A stretch of DNA of 64,000 bases from Pedobacter sp. R20-19 (GCF_000708265.2 NZ_JCKI01000002.1:791808-855807), one strand, 5' to 3'; counted from the first letter of the stretch, positions 18,790 to 28,263 are shown. Notes: generated by a model not told the origin, from the letters alone. Numbers and translations are program-made.

Positions 18790-19692
18790 ATGAAGTCAAA
18801 AGTAGATTTAAAACTTATACTCGCCTTAATGGGAGTAGCATTAATTTGGGGAACCACTTATTTAGGGATTCGCGTAGCTGTATCATCAATTCCTGCGTGG
18901 TATGTAACCGCAATCCGCCAAACCATTGCTTCACTTATTATTCTGGTGATTCTGATTAAACAAAAGGAGCTCAAGTGGATTGGCTGGTCTGCTTTTAAGA
19001 GGCAAATTATACTTTCCATTTTAATGGTGGTTATTGCCAATGGATTAACAACTGTGGCAGAGAAAACCATTCCCAGTGGCTTAACCTCTTTAATTAATGC
19101 CACTTCACCATTACTGGTGTTTTTGGGCTGTGTGTTTCTAGGTATTCAAAAGCCAAGCCTTAAAGGTTTTATTGGTGTTTTTATTGGGTTTCTGGGGATC
19201 GTATTTATTTTTAGGGATGGAATTACAGATCTATTGGAACCAGGTTATCGAAACGGAATTATCGCGCTGGTTTTAGCGGTTACCGGCTGGACAATTGGAA
19301 CTATTTATTCCAAAAAGCATAGTGGCAAACCTGAGTATATATTCCTGAATTTATTCTACCAGTTTGTTTTTTCGGCCATCGTTCAGTTGTGCTTAGCATT
19401 TATTTTTTCGGGTAAGGCAGAAGTAAGTACATGGAAAACAGAAAGTATTTTTGCAGCAGTTTACCTGGCTGTTTTTGGCTCTGTGCTGGCATTCTTTTGT
19501 TATCATTATGCGCTGAAAAGGGTAACTGCATCAGAAGTTTCTATTCTTACTTATTTTAATACCATTATTGCGATATTTTTGGGATGGTTGATTTTAAACG
19601 AAGAGGTTGGAATGGATTTGATTGTGGCTACAGCCCTGATTATTGCAGGTGTTTTTATCACCAATTATAAGAAGAAGGTAGAGGTGAATTAA
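18790..19692 (+). CDS. EamA/DMT-family transporter
   Basis: 300 residues from the ATG at 18790, with ten hydrophobic segments in two repeats of five. This is the drug/metabolite transporter layout (first EamA repeat beginning LALMGVALIWGTTYLGIRVAVSSIP, second near IIALVLAVTGWTIGTIYSKKH). It sits in the inner membrane and probably exports a small metabolite, unknown here. The frame is open back to 18706, but the extra 28 residues are not membrane-like and a promoter-like TATTTTTTG lies within that extension. Confidence 0.85.
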   Translation: MKSKVDLKLILALMGVALIWGTTYLGIRVAVSSIPAWYVTAIRQTIASLIILVILIKQKELKWIGWSAFKRQIILSILMVVIANGLTTVAEKTIPSGLTSLINATSPLLVFLGCVFLGIQKPSLKGFIGVFIGFLGIVFIFRDGITDLLEPGYRNGIIALVLAVTGWTIGTIYSKKHSGKPEYIFLNLFYQFVFSAIVQLCLAFIFSGKAEVSTWKTESIFAAVYLAVFGSVLAFFCYHYALKRVTASEVSILTYFNTIIAIFLGWLILNEEVGMDLIVATALIIAGVFITNYKKKVEVN

Positions 19693-19745
19693 AATTCTTA
19701 TATTTATTACAAGATTTATTTATCAAGGCTAAACCATTTCCAGAT

Positions 19746-19980
19746 ATGAATTTTGAAACACTTGTAAAGCACGTTCTGTAACTATCTGATATTGAAAAAA
19801 GAAAGCTCAGATCAATTTTAAATGAGAATGAACTTTCAATAATTAATGAAGAAGCCGCATTGTATATAAAAGCATCAGCAAAAAATGTTGAATTTGACAA
19901 AAAATGGGATGGAAAGTCTCGATTCTAAGCAATTTAAAGATAAAGCCATTCAACATATTAATAGCTTACCTTGGAAATAA
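19746..19980 (+). pseudogene. Broken antitoxin-like gene
   Basis: An ATG at 19746 begins a helical, charged frame. It is stopped by TAA at 19779-19781 after 11 codons, then continues in frame (LSDIEKRKLRSILNENELS) to 19928. A second frame then supplies DSKQFKDKAIQHINSLPWK with a stop at 19980. Together they look like an antitoxin of about 75 residues broken by one nonsense codon and one frameshift. Its end overlaps the next, toxin-like frame by about 10 nt, as in toxin-antitoxin pairs. No family name can be given with confidence. Confidence 0.5.
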
Positions 19981-20290
19981 TTGTAAAATATCATCCTACT
20001 GTTCAAAAATATTTTAACGAGCTAATCGAAGACCTTTTTTATGAAAATTATTTTCTTTACAAAGAAAGCGCTGAAGAATATATCACACATCTACTTTGGT
20101 TAGTCGAAAATAAGATAGACAGGAAAAAACATCACGCTCCTCCATCAATTACTCAGTATGGCAGCTTTACGCTAGCTTTTATATAAACCCTAAAACTACG
20201 TGGTATTTTATCTTTGAAAAAGAAGATGACAGATATCTCATCACTCACGTTTTTAATAATTATTCGCAGGAAGCAATTAATTTGTTTTAA
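19971..20290 (+). pseudogene. Frameshifted toxin-like gene (small Bacteroidota TA-type protein)
   Basis: From a TTG at 19971 the frame reads EIIVKYHPTVQKYFNELIEDLF and then KESAEEYITHLLWLVENKI, ending early at 20186. In another frame, after a one-base shift near 20160, it continues as NPKTTWYFIFEKEDDRYLI and THVFNNYSQEAINLF, with a stop at 20290. The joined product of about 106 residues resembles small Bacteroidota proteins of toxin-antitoxin pairs that end in TTWYxxF...ANNH-type blocks. The frameshift removes the C-terminal third, so it is probably inactive. Confidence 0.6.
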
Positions 20291-20320
20291 AACTTACAAG
20301 AATATTTTTTATCTTCAAAA

Positions 20321-21607
20321 ATGAATTTTTCTGAAGATTTCCTTCATTATGTTTGGCAATTTAAGTCGTTTGATCATTTCGACTTAAAAACAGCTGATGG
20401 ACAAAATCTGAAAGTTATTTATCAAGGGTTTCTAAATAAAAATGCTGGCCCTGACTTTAACCAGGCTAAAATTGAGATAGCAAAAACTGTTTGGGTTGGA
20501 AATGTAGAAATCCACCTTAAATCGTCTGATTGGCTGAAGCATCACCATCAGACTGATATGGCTTATGAAAATGTGATACTGCATGTAGTTTATGAACACG
20601 ATGTAGAAATTAGCAGGACGGATGGTTCAATCGTACCAGTGCTGATTTTAAAAAACAGAATTGCGAACGAGCTGATAGAGAAATATGAAAATCTTTATCT
20701 CTCGTTAAACGATTTTCCATGTGCTGCCCAGATCGGATCTGTAGATCAATTGATTATTAACACCTTTCTTTCCCGAACGTTAATCGAAAGATTTGAGCAA
20801 AAAACGCATTCGCTTTTCGAAAGTCTGGAGGAGACGAAGGGCAACTGGGATGAAATTTTTTATCAGTTTATAGCCAGGAATTTTGGTTTTAAAGTAAATG
20901 CTTTACCCTTTGAACTTCTCGCAAAGGCTATTCCTCAACAAATTTTTAGAAAACACAAAAATAATCAGCAGCAAATTGAGGCGCTGATATTCGGTACTGC
21001 GGGTTTTTTAAATCATCATTTTGAAGAAGAATATCCAAATCAGCTCAAATCAGAATTTAATTTTCTACAAAAAAAATATAAGATCAGGTCAATAGAAGTA
21101 TCAAATTGGAAATTCATGAGGATGAGGCCACAAAATTTCCCTACCCTTCGCCTGGCCCAGTTTGCTGCATTGATTTTAAATTCAAATCACCTTTTTTCAA
21201 AAATTATAGAAATAAAGGATACTGGAGAATTACGTCACCTTTTCGAAAACTTGCCCGTTAATCCATATTGGAAAGAACATTATCACTTTCATAAAATGGC
21301 AATAGGTGTAAATACTCAGATTGGGAAAAAATCAGTTGAGAATATATTGCTCAATACGGTTGCACTATTTTTGTTTGCTTATGGAAAGCATACCGGAACG
21401 CAATCTTACATCAACAGGGCTATTATCCTATTGGAAAGTTTGCCAGCGGAAAAGAATGCCATCACAGATAAATTTATAGAGGCAGGAGTCGGAATTGATA
21501 GCGCTTTCTCTTCGCAAGCTATTTTGCAGCTAAAAAAGCACTATTGTGATCAGAAAAAATGTTTGTCGTGTGGTATTGGTATAAGGCTATTAAAATCTAA
21601 GCTTTGA
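20321..21607 (+). CDS. DUF2851 family protein
   Basis: 428 residues, full length for DUF2851, a Bacteroidota-wide family. The N-terminal half (QNLKVIYQGFLNKNAGPDF, GNVEIHLKSSDWLKHHHQTD, VILHVVYEHDVEI) has conserved Asp, Glu and Lys spaced like a restriction-endonuclease-like fold. That assignment is an inference. The C-terminus ends in CDQKKCLSCGIGIRLLK with four cysteines and a histidine nearby, a possible metal site. The function is unknown to me. It follows the decayed TA pair by 30 nt. Confidence 0.8.
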   Translation: MNFSEDFLHYVWQFKSFDHFDLKTADGQNLKVIYQGFLNKNAGPDFNQAKIEIAKTVWVGNVEIHLKSSDWLKHHHQTDMAYENVILHVVYEHDVEISRTDGSIVPVLILKNRIANELIEKYENLYLSLNDFPCAAQIGSVDQLIINTFLSRTLIERFEQKTHSLFESLEETKGNWDEIFYQFIARNFGFKVNALPFELLAKAIPQQIFRKHKNNQQQIEALIFGTAGFLNHHFEEEYPNQLKSEFNFLQKKYKIRSIEVSNWKFMRMRPQNFPTLRLAQFAALILNSNHLFSKIIEIKDTGELRHLFENLPVNPYWKEHYHFHKMAIGVNTQIGKKSVENILLNTVALFLFAYGKHTGTQSYINRAIILLESLPAEKNAITDKFIEAGVGIDSAFSSQAILQLKKHYCDQKKCLSCGIGIRLLKSKL

Positions 21608-22023
21608 GTAACCAGCATCTATCTGACTAATATACTTTCAATACATTCTTTGGTATATCCCTATCATCAATCAATTAAATGTAAAAATACTTTTTCATTT
21701 CCAAAATAGCACTGTCGCGAAAAGGTATATTTACCCTTTTATAAAATAATGTAACTAACAGAATACATAATACCTTATATTCGTGGTAGTTAGAATTAAA
21801 TCAACGGGACGATTTAGATAACAAACCAATGCAGTACTGATCATATTGCATTTAACCTTAGACTAAAAATCAGGAATCTGGATGGATGCTGATAAACAGT
21901 TAAAGCCTTGCTGATGGTAGGGCTTTAACTGTTCTGTAAATGGGTCGGAAGATTAAAGATTCCGAAAACAGAAAATTAAAACAACGAAATCAAACTTTAT
22001 GGATTAAAAGAGGTTTTATCATT
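21608..22023. other. Gene-free spacer with one strong stem-loop
   Basis: About 400 nt with no credible gene. A 12-bp perfect stem, ACAGTTAAAGCC (21896-21907) with GGCTTTAACTGT (21921-21932), stands 280 nt after the DUF2851 stop and 90 nt before the next ATG. It could be a terminator, a leader structure or the 3' end of a small RNA transcribed from this spacer. No T-run follows. Confidence 0.45.
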
Positions 22024-22239
22024 ATGGAATTCCCACACGAACTTAGAGAACATTTTCCGGATCAAATTATTGAAGTGAGAGGTAATGCTGATGCTTTAAC
22101 CGTTATCTTAAATGCTAACGTAGATATTGAAAAGTTCAAAAATGAATTAAAAAAGAAATATGCACATTTAGATGAACAGCAAATTCTTTTTATTAAACAT
22201 GAAAACAGGCAAGATTTTGAAAAGCTGATACTTAATTAA
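22024..22239 (+). CDS. Small hypothetical protein
   Basis: 71 residues from the ATG at 22024. The frame is open to an ATG at 21940, but the extra 28 residues are Lys/Arg-rich and overlap spacer-like DNA. The sequence MEFPHELREHFPDQIIEVRG is followed by a predicted alpha/beta pattern (LTVILNANVDIEKFKNELKKKYAHLDEQQ). There is no membrane segment or signal peptide. I do not recognise the family. It lies upstream of a PspC-domain gene with a 123-nt gap, so co-regulation is uncertain. Confidence 0.5.
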   Translation: MEFPHELREHFPDQIIEVRGNADALTVILNANVDIEKFKNELKKKYAHLDEQQILFIKHENRQDFEKLILN

Positions 22240-22362
22240 GCTATTATTTTAAAGGACTGAAACATTCATGCATTTTACTGATATATTATTCATAAATTAG
22301 AATTGGCATAATATTAATAGTGATTTATTGTTCTAGTGATTTAGATCTAAAATAAATTAAAA

Positions 22363-22581
22363 ATGTTTCAAAGAATCATAACCTATTTTGAACAACAAAG
22401 TTTTGGTGTTTCTACTTATCTGGCCAATAAGCTGAACATGAGTACAGCGAAGGTTCGTTTGTTTTTTATTTATTCGTCATTTCTAGCCGTAGGCTTTCCA
22501 ATATTAATTTATTTTCTAGCGGCAGTAGTTTTGGATATCCGGACTTACATCAAAAAGATAAGATTAAGGATCTGGGAATAA
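22363..22581 (+). CDS. PspC-domain protein
   Basis: 72 residues. A short N-terminal region (MFQRIITYFEQQSFGVSTYLANKLNMSTAKVRLFFIYSSFL) is followed by one hydrophobic helix and a basic tail (YIKKIRLRIWE). This matches the PspC domain, where a helix-turn-helix-like stretch precedes a membrane segment. PspC proteins act at the inner membrane in envelope-stress responses. Here it stands alone without other psp genes, so the role is an inference. Confidence 0.75.
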   Translation: MFQRIITYFEQQSFGVSTYLANKLNMSTAKVRLFFIYSSFLAVGFPILIYFLAAVVLDIRTYIKKIRLRIWE

Positions 22582-22734
22582 ATGATATAAAACTTAGATT
22601 GTTCGGTGAGACACCAAAGAGTATGTTTTATATTATTGCTTAGAGCCTCACTAACCGAAAAACTTATACTTAAGTTAATATATTGATTATAAGGTTTTGT
22701 TCTGTTTTTTCATTCCCATTATTGAATTAGAGAA

Positions 22735-23391
22735 TTAATCATCTTCTCTTAATATCTCTGCAATTTCATTAAAGCCTTTTTCCGCGGCCAAATCTGCAGG
22801 TAATTTTCCACCTTCCATCCTTAAGCCTACTTCGGCACCATGTTCCAGTAAAAGAATAATTAATTCAATATTTCCCAATTGTGCTGCGGTATGTAAAGGT
22901 GCCATGCCAGCTTTCTGACAAACATTGGGATAAGCACCAGCATCCAAAAGCATTTTACTTATTTTTATATTATTTGATGCCACCGCAGAATGTATTGGAA
23001 ATACATGGAAGCCATTTTTTGAAGCAATGTTAACATCTGCACCTTTCATTACTAAAAATCTGGCTAAATCTTCATGTCCAAAATAGCAAGCCAGGCCTAA
23101 AGGAGTAAAGCCGTCTTCAGAGTACGTATTTATACTTCCTGGATTTTGAAAGATAAGTAAGCTGGCCGTATCAAATTTACCCACAGCACAAGCTTCAAAC
23201 AAAGTTAAATCATCTGTAAATTCCAGAATCAAATCAGCAATTTGTTGCTTTTTATAATAACAAGCCAATAATAATGGCGAAATATGGTGTGAAGTATTTG
23301 TATTGGCTAATTGCGGGTGTTGAAGCAAAATTTCTTTTACAGCCTCAAAATCTCCTTTGTCAATTTGCTCTTCTAATTGTGCTATACTCAT
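22735..23391 (-). CDS. Ankyrin-repeat protein
   Basis: 218 residues almost entirely of ankyrin units: ISPLLLACYYKKQQIADLIL, then GFTPLGLACYFGHEDLARFLVMKGADVNI, FPIHSAVASNNIKISKMLLDAGAYPN, and APLHTAAQLGNIELIILLLEHGAEV, ending with ADLAAEKGFNEIAEIL. There is no signal peptide, so it is presumably a cytoplasmic protein-protein interaction scaffold. Partner unknown. It is divergent from ftsK across a 331-nt spacer. Confidence 0.88.
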   Translation of the reverse strand: MSIAQLEEQIDKGDFEAVKEILLQHPQLANTNTSHHISPLLLACYYKKQQIADLILEFTDDLTLFEACAVGKFDTASLLIFQNPGSINTYSEDGFTPLGLACYFGHEDLARFLVMKGADVNIASKNGFHVFPIHSAVASNNIKISKMLLDAGAYPNVCQKAGMAPLHTAAQLGNIELIILLLEHGAEVGLRMEGGKLPADLAAEKGFNEIAEILREDD

Positions 23392-23722
23392 ATAAGATGA
23401 ATCTGATGTAAAAATTCATTTAAATTAAGAAAAAATAAGTAAATATCTAATTTGCCTGAATAAGGTTATTTTTTATTTAAAGATGAATTAATAAAAAAAT
23501 CCTGTTCTAAACCAGATGATTAAAACAGGATAAAAACCTAAAACGGATCCGCTTCAAATGACAAAACGTACAACTTGTGTGTTGTTAATGTACTAGACAG
23601 GTTTTTTCGTTTAGGGTTTAACTTAGTACTAAATCTTTTATTTAATTGATGTGAAATTTAAAATCACGATAGATACAACTATATATTTTATATTTGTTCT
23701 TTAATTATTATTAGGATAGAAA
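23392..23722. promoter_or_regulatory. Divergent spacer with hairpin and candidate ftsK promoter
   Basis: This 331-nt gap lies between the ankyrin gene (minus) and ftsK (plus). A hairpin ATCCTGTT (23499-23506) / AACAGGAT (23524-23531) sits in the middle. TATATTTG at 23689-23696 matches the TAnnTTTG -7 box and lies 27 nt before the ftsK ATG. A matching TTTG at the right spacing is not evident. No gene seen. Confidence 0.45.
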
Positions 23723-26323
23723 ATGGCGGTAAGGGGAAACCAGTTTAAAACCAATACATTCAGAGATAAAGGTGCTGAAAATGCATCAGGCAGGTCATCT
23801 TTCAATCGCCAGCCAAAAGAAAGAAGAGAGTATTTACCAAATTTCGATTTGCAGGATGGACGTGCTGTTAAAATTGCGGGCCTGTTTTTCGTCATTCTTT
23901 CCTTATACTTTTTAATTGCCTTTACCTCTTATTTATTTACCTGGCAAGATGACCAAAGTTATGTGATTGATGCTAATGGCGGTTGGGGGAATTTATTTAA
24001 AACGGCAGAAGAACTGAAAGATGCTGGCGTAACTACGCCCATTGTGCAAAACTGGCTTGGAAAATTCGGTGCTTTATTATCACATCAGTTTATTTATGAA
24101 TGGTTCGGTATCGCTTCATTTTTATTTGTACTCGCCTTTTTTATTATTGGATATCGCTTATTATTTAAAGTAAAAATACTTTCTATCTCAAAAACGCTGG
24201 GTTATAGCTTTTTCTTTTTATTGTTTATCTCTTTAACGCTAGGGTTTGCGCATAGTTTTTGGGCAGAATCTCCACATTATGTAGAAGGCGAATTTGGTTA
24301 CTGGAGTAATAAGCTATTGGCTGCACAAATTGGTGCTGCAGGCGTGGCGGGTTTAATTGCTTTTGCTGGATTAACCATATTAATTATTGCCTATAACATT
24401 GATTTTAAATTTCCGGAGCGTAAAGAAAAAGAAGTATACCTGGATAATGAAACACCTGATTTCGTAAATGAGGTAAGAGAACAATTTGCAAACAAAAGAG
24501 CATCAGCTGAAGAATTTTCGGCACCGGTTGAATTACCTGTAAGGGAAAAACCGCTTTCATCAGGCGATAGAAAACAGCAGAATATCGTTTTACAACCCAG
24601 CAGATTTGAGCATCAGGAAATTGAAGAAACGGTGATTGCTCCGGTAGTATTATCACCAATGGCAACCAATTTACCTATTGTAAGTTCCGTTGCAGAATCA
24701 ATGCCTTTAACTGTAGAGCCTGTAATAGAAGAAGAAAAAGAACCTGTTTTTACTATTGAAAAAACCGAAGAGGACAAAAAATCGGAGGATTTAGTTGAGC
24801 AGTTCGGTAATTACGACGAAAAATTAGATCTGTCAGGTTATAAGTATCCAACAGTAGATTTATTGGAAAATTACGGCACCAATAAAATTTCTGTCAATGC
24901 AGAAGAACTTGAAGCTAATAAAAATAAGATTGTAGAAACCCTTAATCATTATAATATTGAGATTGATAAGATTAAGGCTACCATTGGTCCAACGGTTACA
25001 CTTTATGAAATTATTCCGGCGCCGGGTGTTCGGATTTCGAAGATCAAAAATCTGGAAGATGACATTGCGCTTTCTTTAGCAGCCCTAGGTATCCGGATTA
25101 TTGCACCAATGCCAGGAAAAGGAACCATTGGGATCGAAGTTCCAAATCAGCACCCTGAAATGGTGCCAATGCGCAGCATTTTAAATACAGAAAAATGGAC
25201 TTCCAACACCATGGATTTACCAATTGCATTAGGTAAAACCATCAGCAATGAAGTGTTTATTGCAGATTTAGCTAAAATGCCTCACTTGCTGGTTGCAGGT
25301 GCTACCGGTCAGGGTAAATCGGTAGGGATTAATTCAATTCTGGTTTCCCTGCTATTTAAAAAGCACCCGGCACAGTTAAAATTTGTACTGGTTGATCCAA
25401 AAAAGGTAGAATTAACTTTATTTAACAGGATTGAGCGCCACTTCCTGGCAAAGTTACCTGGAGAGGCCGATGCCATTATCACGGATACCAAAAAGGTTGT
25501 TAATACCTTAAACTCCCTTTGTATTGAGATGGATCAGCGTTACGATTTATTGAAAGATGCACAGGTTCGAAATCTTAAAGAGTATAATGATAAATTCATC
25601 AAACGGAAGTTAAATCCAAATAACGGACATCGCTTTTTACCTTTCATCGTATTGGTAGTGGATGAGTTTGCCGATTTAATGATGACAGCCGGTAAGGAAG
25701 TTGAAGCACCAATTGCCCGTTTAGCACAATTGGCCCGAGCCATCGGAATTCACCTGGTTTTGGCTACTCAACGTCCATCAGTAAATATTATTACAGGTAC
25801 CATCAAGGCCAATTTCCCGGCCAGGCTGGCCTTTAGGGTTTTATCTAAGATTGACTCGCGTACCATTTTGGATAGTGGCGGTGCAGACCAATTGATTGGT
25901 AGAGGTGATATGCTTTTATCAACAGGAAGCGACTTAATCCGCCTACAGTGTGCGTTCGTTGATACACCTGAGGTAGACCGGATTTCTGAATTTATCGGTA
26001 ACCAACGTGGTTATGCCGATGCTTATCAACTTCCTGAATATATTGATGAGGCGGGAGAGGGTAGCAAGGCTGATTTTGATCCCAATGAACGAGATAAGCA
26101 CTTTGAAGATGCTGCAAGACTAATTGTAATGCATCAACAAGGTTCTACATCGCTAATTCAGCGTAAACTTAAATTGGGTTATAACCGTGCAGGTCGGATT
26201 ATTGATCAATTGGAAGCCGCGGGTATTGTAGGCCCTTTTGAAGGAAGTAAAGCCCGTGAGGTTTTATATCCTGATGAATATTCTTTGGAACAATTCTTGA
26301 ATGATATGAAGAGCAAAGATTAG
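23723..26323 (+). CDS. ftsK: DNA translocase FtsK/SpoIIIE family
   Basis: 866 residues. Four membrane segments occupy roughly residues 50-230. A linker rich in Glu, Val and Pro (about 230-380) precedes the motor. The motor has Walker A GATGQGKSVG from about residue 526, Walker B IVLVVDEFADLMMTAGKE and the conserved ATQRPSVNIITGTIKANFPARLAFRV block. The C-terminal gamma winged helix (FEDAARLIVMHQQGSTSLIQ and NRAGRIIDQLEAAGIVG) reads polar sequences. It pumps chromosomal DNA at the division septum and aids dimer resolution. The linker is short compared with E. coli FtsK. It is followed 61 nt later by lolA. Confidence 0.95.
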   Translation: MAVRGNQFKTNTFRDKGAENASGRSSFNRQPKERREYLPNFDLQDGRAVKIAGLFFVILSLYFLIAFTSYLFTWQDDQSYVIDANGGWGNLFKTAEELKDAGVTTPIVQNWLGKFGALLSHQFIYEWFGIASFLFVLAFFIIGYRLLFKVKILSISKTLGYSFFFLLFISLTLGFAHSFWAESPHYVEGEFGYWSNKLLAAQIGAAGVAGLIAFAGLTILIIAYNIDFKFPERKEKEVYLDNETPDFVNEVREQFANKRASAEEFSAPVELPVREKPLSSGDRKQQNIVLQPSRFEHQEIEETVIAPVVLSPMATNLPIVSSVAESMPLTVEPVIEEEKEPVFTIEKTEEDKKSEDLVEQFGNYDEKLDLSGYKYPTVDLLENYGTNKISVNAEELEANKNKIVETLNHYNIEIDKIKATIGPTVTLYEIIPAPGVRISKIKNLEDDIALSLAALGIRIIAPMPGKGTIGIEVPNQHPEMVPMRSILNTEKWTSNTMDLPIALGKTISNEVFIADLAKMPHLLVAGATGQGKSVGINSILVSLLFKKHPAQLKFVLVDPKKVELTLFNRIERHFLAKLPGEADAIITDTKKVVNTLNSLCIEMDQRYDLLKDAQVRNLKEYNDKFIKRKLNPNNGHRFLPFIVLVVDEFADLMMTAGKEVEAPIARLAQLARAIGIHLVLATQRPSVNIITGTIKANFPARLAFRVLSKIDSRTILDSGGADQLIGRGDMLLSTGSDLIRLQCAFVDTPEVDRISEFIGNQRGYADAYQLPEYIDEAGEGSKADFDPNERDKHFEDAARLIVMHQQGSTSLIQRKLKLGYNRAGRIIDQLEAAGIVGPFEGSKAREVLYPDEYSLEQFLNDMKSKD

Positions 26324-26384
26324 ATTAAACCAATCGTAAAAAATCTACTCTTACCTTTCCAATTAGAATTTAAAAAACACAAAA

Positions 26385-27035
26385 ATGAAGAAATTAATTT
26401 CAGCGGTAATGGTTATTGTTGCTTTTTCAACATCAACCTATGCGCAGACTGATGCAAAGGCTAAAGCAATTTTAGCAGAAGTAAGTAAAAAATATAAATC
26501 TTACAATGTTGTTAAAACAGATTTTTCATTCACTTTAGATAATCCTAAGGCTAAAGTTAAAGAAACACAACAAGGTACATTATATGTTAAAGCCAATTCA
26601 AATAAATATAAAGTGGCGATGACCAATCAGGAATTATTCAGCGATGGTAAAAGCCAGTGGACTTATCTAAAAAAAGATAAAGAAGTTCAGGTAAGCAATG
26701 TAGATAACAGTAGTGATGCCATTAATCCTGCTAAAATCTTTACCGTTTATGAAAAAGGTTTCAAATACATTTACACTGGTGAACAAAAAGCAGGGGCAAA
26801 AACTTATCAAATGATAGACTTAACACCTGTTGATACTAAAAAATCAATTTTTAAGGTTCGTTTAAGTATTGATAAAGCAGCTAAGCAAATTGCGAATGTT
26901 GTTTTATTTGATAAAAACGGAAACAAATACACTTACAATGTAAAAACCTTTTCGCCTAACGTAAACATTCCAGAAACTACTTTTGCTTTCGATGCTAAGA
27001 AATATCCTGGGGTTGAAGTGGTAGATTTAAGATAA
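26385..27035 (+). CDS. lolA: LolA-like outer-membrane lipoprotein carrier
   Basis: 216 residues with a signal peptide ending at about residue 20 (ISAVMVIVAFSTSTYAQ). The mature part has the LolA fold pattern: AKAILAEVSKKYKSYNVVKTDFSFTL, GTLYVKANSNKYKVAM, EQKAGAKTYQMIDLTPVD, and a final PETTFAFDAKKYPGVEVVDLR. It carries lipoproteins across the periplasm to the outer membrane. The ftsK-lolA order is common in Bacteroidota and many other bacteria, which supports the call. A strong terminator follows. Confidence 0.9.
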   Translation: MKKLISAVMVIVAFSTSTYAQTDAKAKAILAEVSKKYKSYNVVKTDFSFTLDNPKAKVKETQQGTLYVKANSNKYKVAMTNQELFSDGKSQWTYLKKDKEVQVSNVDNSSDAINPAKIFTVYEKGFKYIYTGEQKAGAKTYQMIDLTPVDTKKSIFKVRLSIDKAAKQIANVVLFDKNGNKYTYNVKTFSPNVNIPETTFAFDAKKYPGVEVVDLR

Positions 27036-27076
27036 TAGATAACACATAGAGCGCATTATTTCAGTGCTGCTCATAT

Positions 27077-27119
27077 AAAAAGCGATTTAATCAGGATGTT
27101 TCCTGTTAAATCGCTTTTT
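27077..27119 (+). terminator. Rho-independent terminator after lolA
   Basis: AAAAAGCGATTTAA (27077-27090) and TTAAATCGCTTTTT (27106-27119) form a perfect 14-bp stem. The T-rich stretch TTTTTCTTTTT follows at once. Confidence 0.9.
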
Positions 27120-27312
27120 CTTTTTATAATCTGTTCATTCATCTGTATTCTCTTTGGCCTATAATTGAGTATATCGGGTATTTCAATTTTGTAATTTTAG
27201 TTATTTTTTTTGTTACGGGAACGATTGCATAGATATATATGATTTATTATACATTATTGTAGTTAAATAATTAATTTCATAACTATTAATAACCAAATAT
27301 AAATCTAAAATC

Positions 27313-28215
27313 ATGAAAAAGAACTCAGGTATTCTCGTACTCGGGATGGCTATTGCATTGTTCGGATGCAAGAAAGACAAAACCACTATTGCTGAAGTTA
27401 CAGATGGTCAATCTATCGTTCAGCCAAACAAATCAGGACTTGCAGCCGCAGCTGTAAGTTCAACAGTAACCTCTGAGGCTGCTTTAAAATCAGCCATAGC
27501 AAATGCGCAACCAGGCGACGTCATTACGGTGAGTGGCACGATCTATCTAACGAGCACACTTCAATTGTTGAAAAACGGTACATCAAGTTCCAAGATTAAT
27601 TTTACCGGAGGCATACTGGATTGTTCAGGAATTTCTGGTGCCAACTGGGGTGTTAAGGTAAATGGGAGTTATTGGAATATTACCAATATGACCATTAGAA
27701 ATGCACCCGACTGTGGTATTGTGTTCCAAACAGGCGGTTACAACTATGTAAATAAGGTGACTACCTACGGCAATAAGGATTCTGGATTACAAATTTACAA
27801 TGGCGGACACCACAATAGCATTAACAACTCTACCTCATATGATAATTATGATGTGGCCAATGGTGGTGAAAATGCAGATGGATATGCTTGTAAATTGTCT
27901 GCCGGTGCTGGTAATCAGTTTAATTCCTGCAATGCCTACCATAATTCTGATGATGGCTGGGATTTATACGGACAGCCTTATACGGTGGTGATGAACAATT
28001 GTACAGCCACCAATAATGGTTATGGTACCAATGGAGATGGAAATGGTTTCAAGTTGGGTAGTGCCGGACAAAATGTTGCACATACCGTTACCAATTGTAC
28101 AGCCAGCAATAACAAAGGAAGTGGTTATGATGGAAATGGAAACACAGGGCACATTACCACTACGGGCAGCGGTGGCTCTGGTAATGTAAAAGGACTTTTT
28201 AACCGAATTAATTAA
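27313..28215 (+). CDS. PL9-type pectate lyase-like lipoprotein (parallel beta-helix)
   Basis: 300 residues. The lipoprotein signal ends at Cys19 (IALFGCK), so it is lipid-anchored in the envelope. The rest is a right-handed parallel beta-helix with Asn ladders. The calcium and catalytic pattern of polysaccharide lyase family 9 is visible: D189 in NADGYACKL, D213, D214 and D217 in NSDDGWDLY, and a candidate Brønsted base Lys246 in GNGFKLGSAG. It would cleave pectate by beta-elimination; the actual substrate is unproven. It stands alone with no SusC/SusD genes, and the spacer upstream (27120-27312) is AT-rich. Confidence 0.75.
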   Translation: MKKNSGILVLGMAIALFGCKKDKTTIAEVTDGQSIVQPNKSGLAAAAVSSTVTSEAALKSAIANAQPGDVITVSGTIYLTSTLQLLKNGTSSSKINFTGGILDCSGISGANWGVKVNGSYWNITNMTIRNAPDCGIVFQTGGYNYVNKVTTYGNKDSGLQIYNGGHHNSINNSTSYDNYDVANGGENADGYACKLSAGAGNQFNSCNAYHNSDDGWDLYGQPYTVVMNNCTATNNGYGTNGDGNGFKLGSAGQNVAHTVTNCTASNNKGSGYDGNGNTGHITTTGSGGSGNVKGLFNRIN

Positions 28216-28231
28216 AATCGCGCTCTTTCTT

Positions 28232-28263
28232 AAAGGTTCAGTTGGAAACAGCTGAACCTTTTT
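28232..28263 (+). terminator. Rho-independent terminator after the PL9-like gene
   Basis: AAAGGTTCAG (28232-28241) pairs with CTGAACCTTT (28252-28261) and a T-run follows. It sits 16 nt after the stop codon. Confidence 0.85.

Noticed and set aside
19971..20186. 71-codon frame as an intact small gene
   Set aside because: Its natural continuation (TTWYFIFEK...) lies in another frame up to 20290, so it is a truncated pseudogene.
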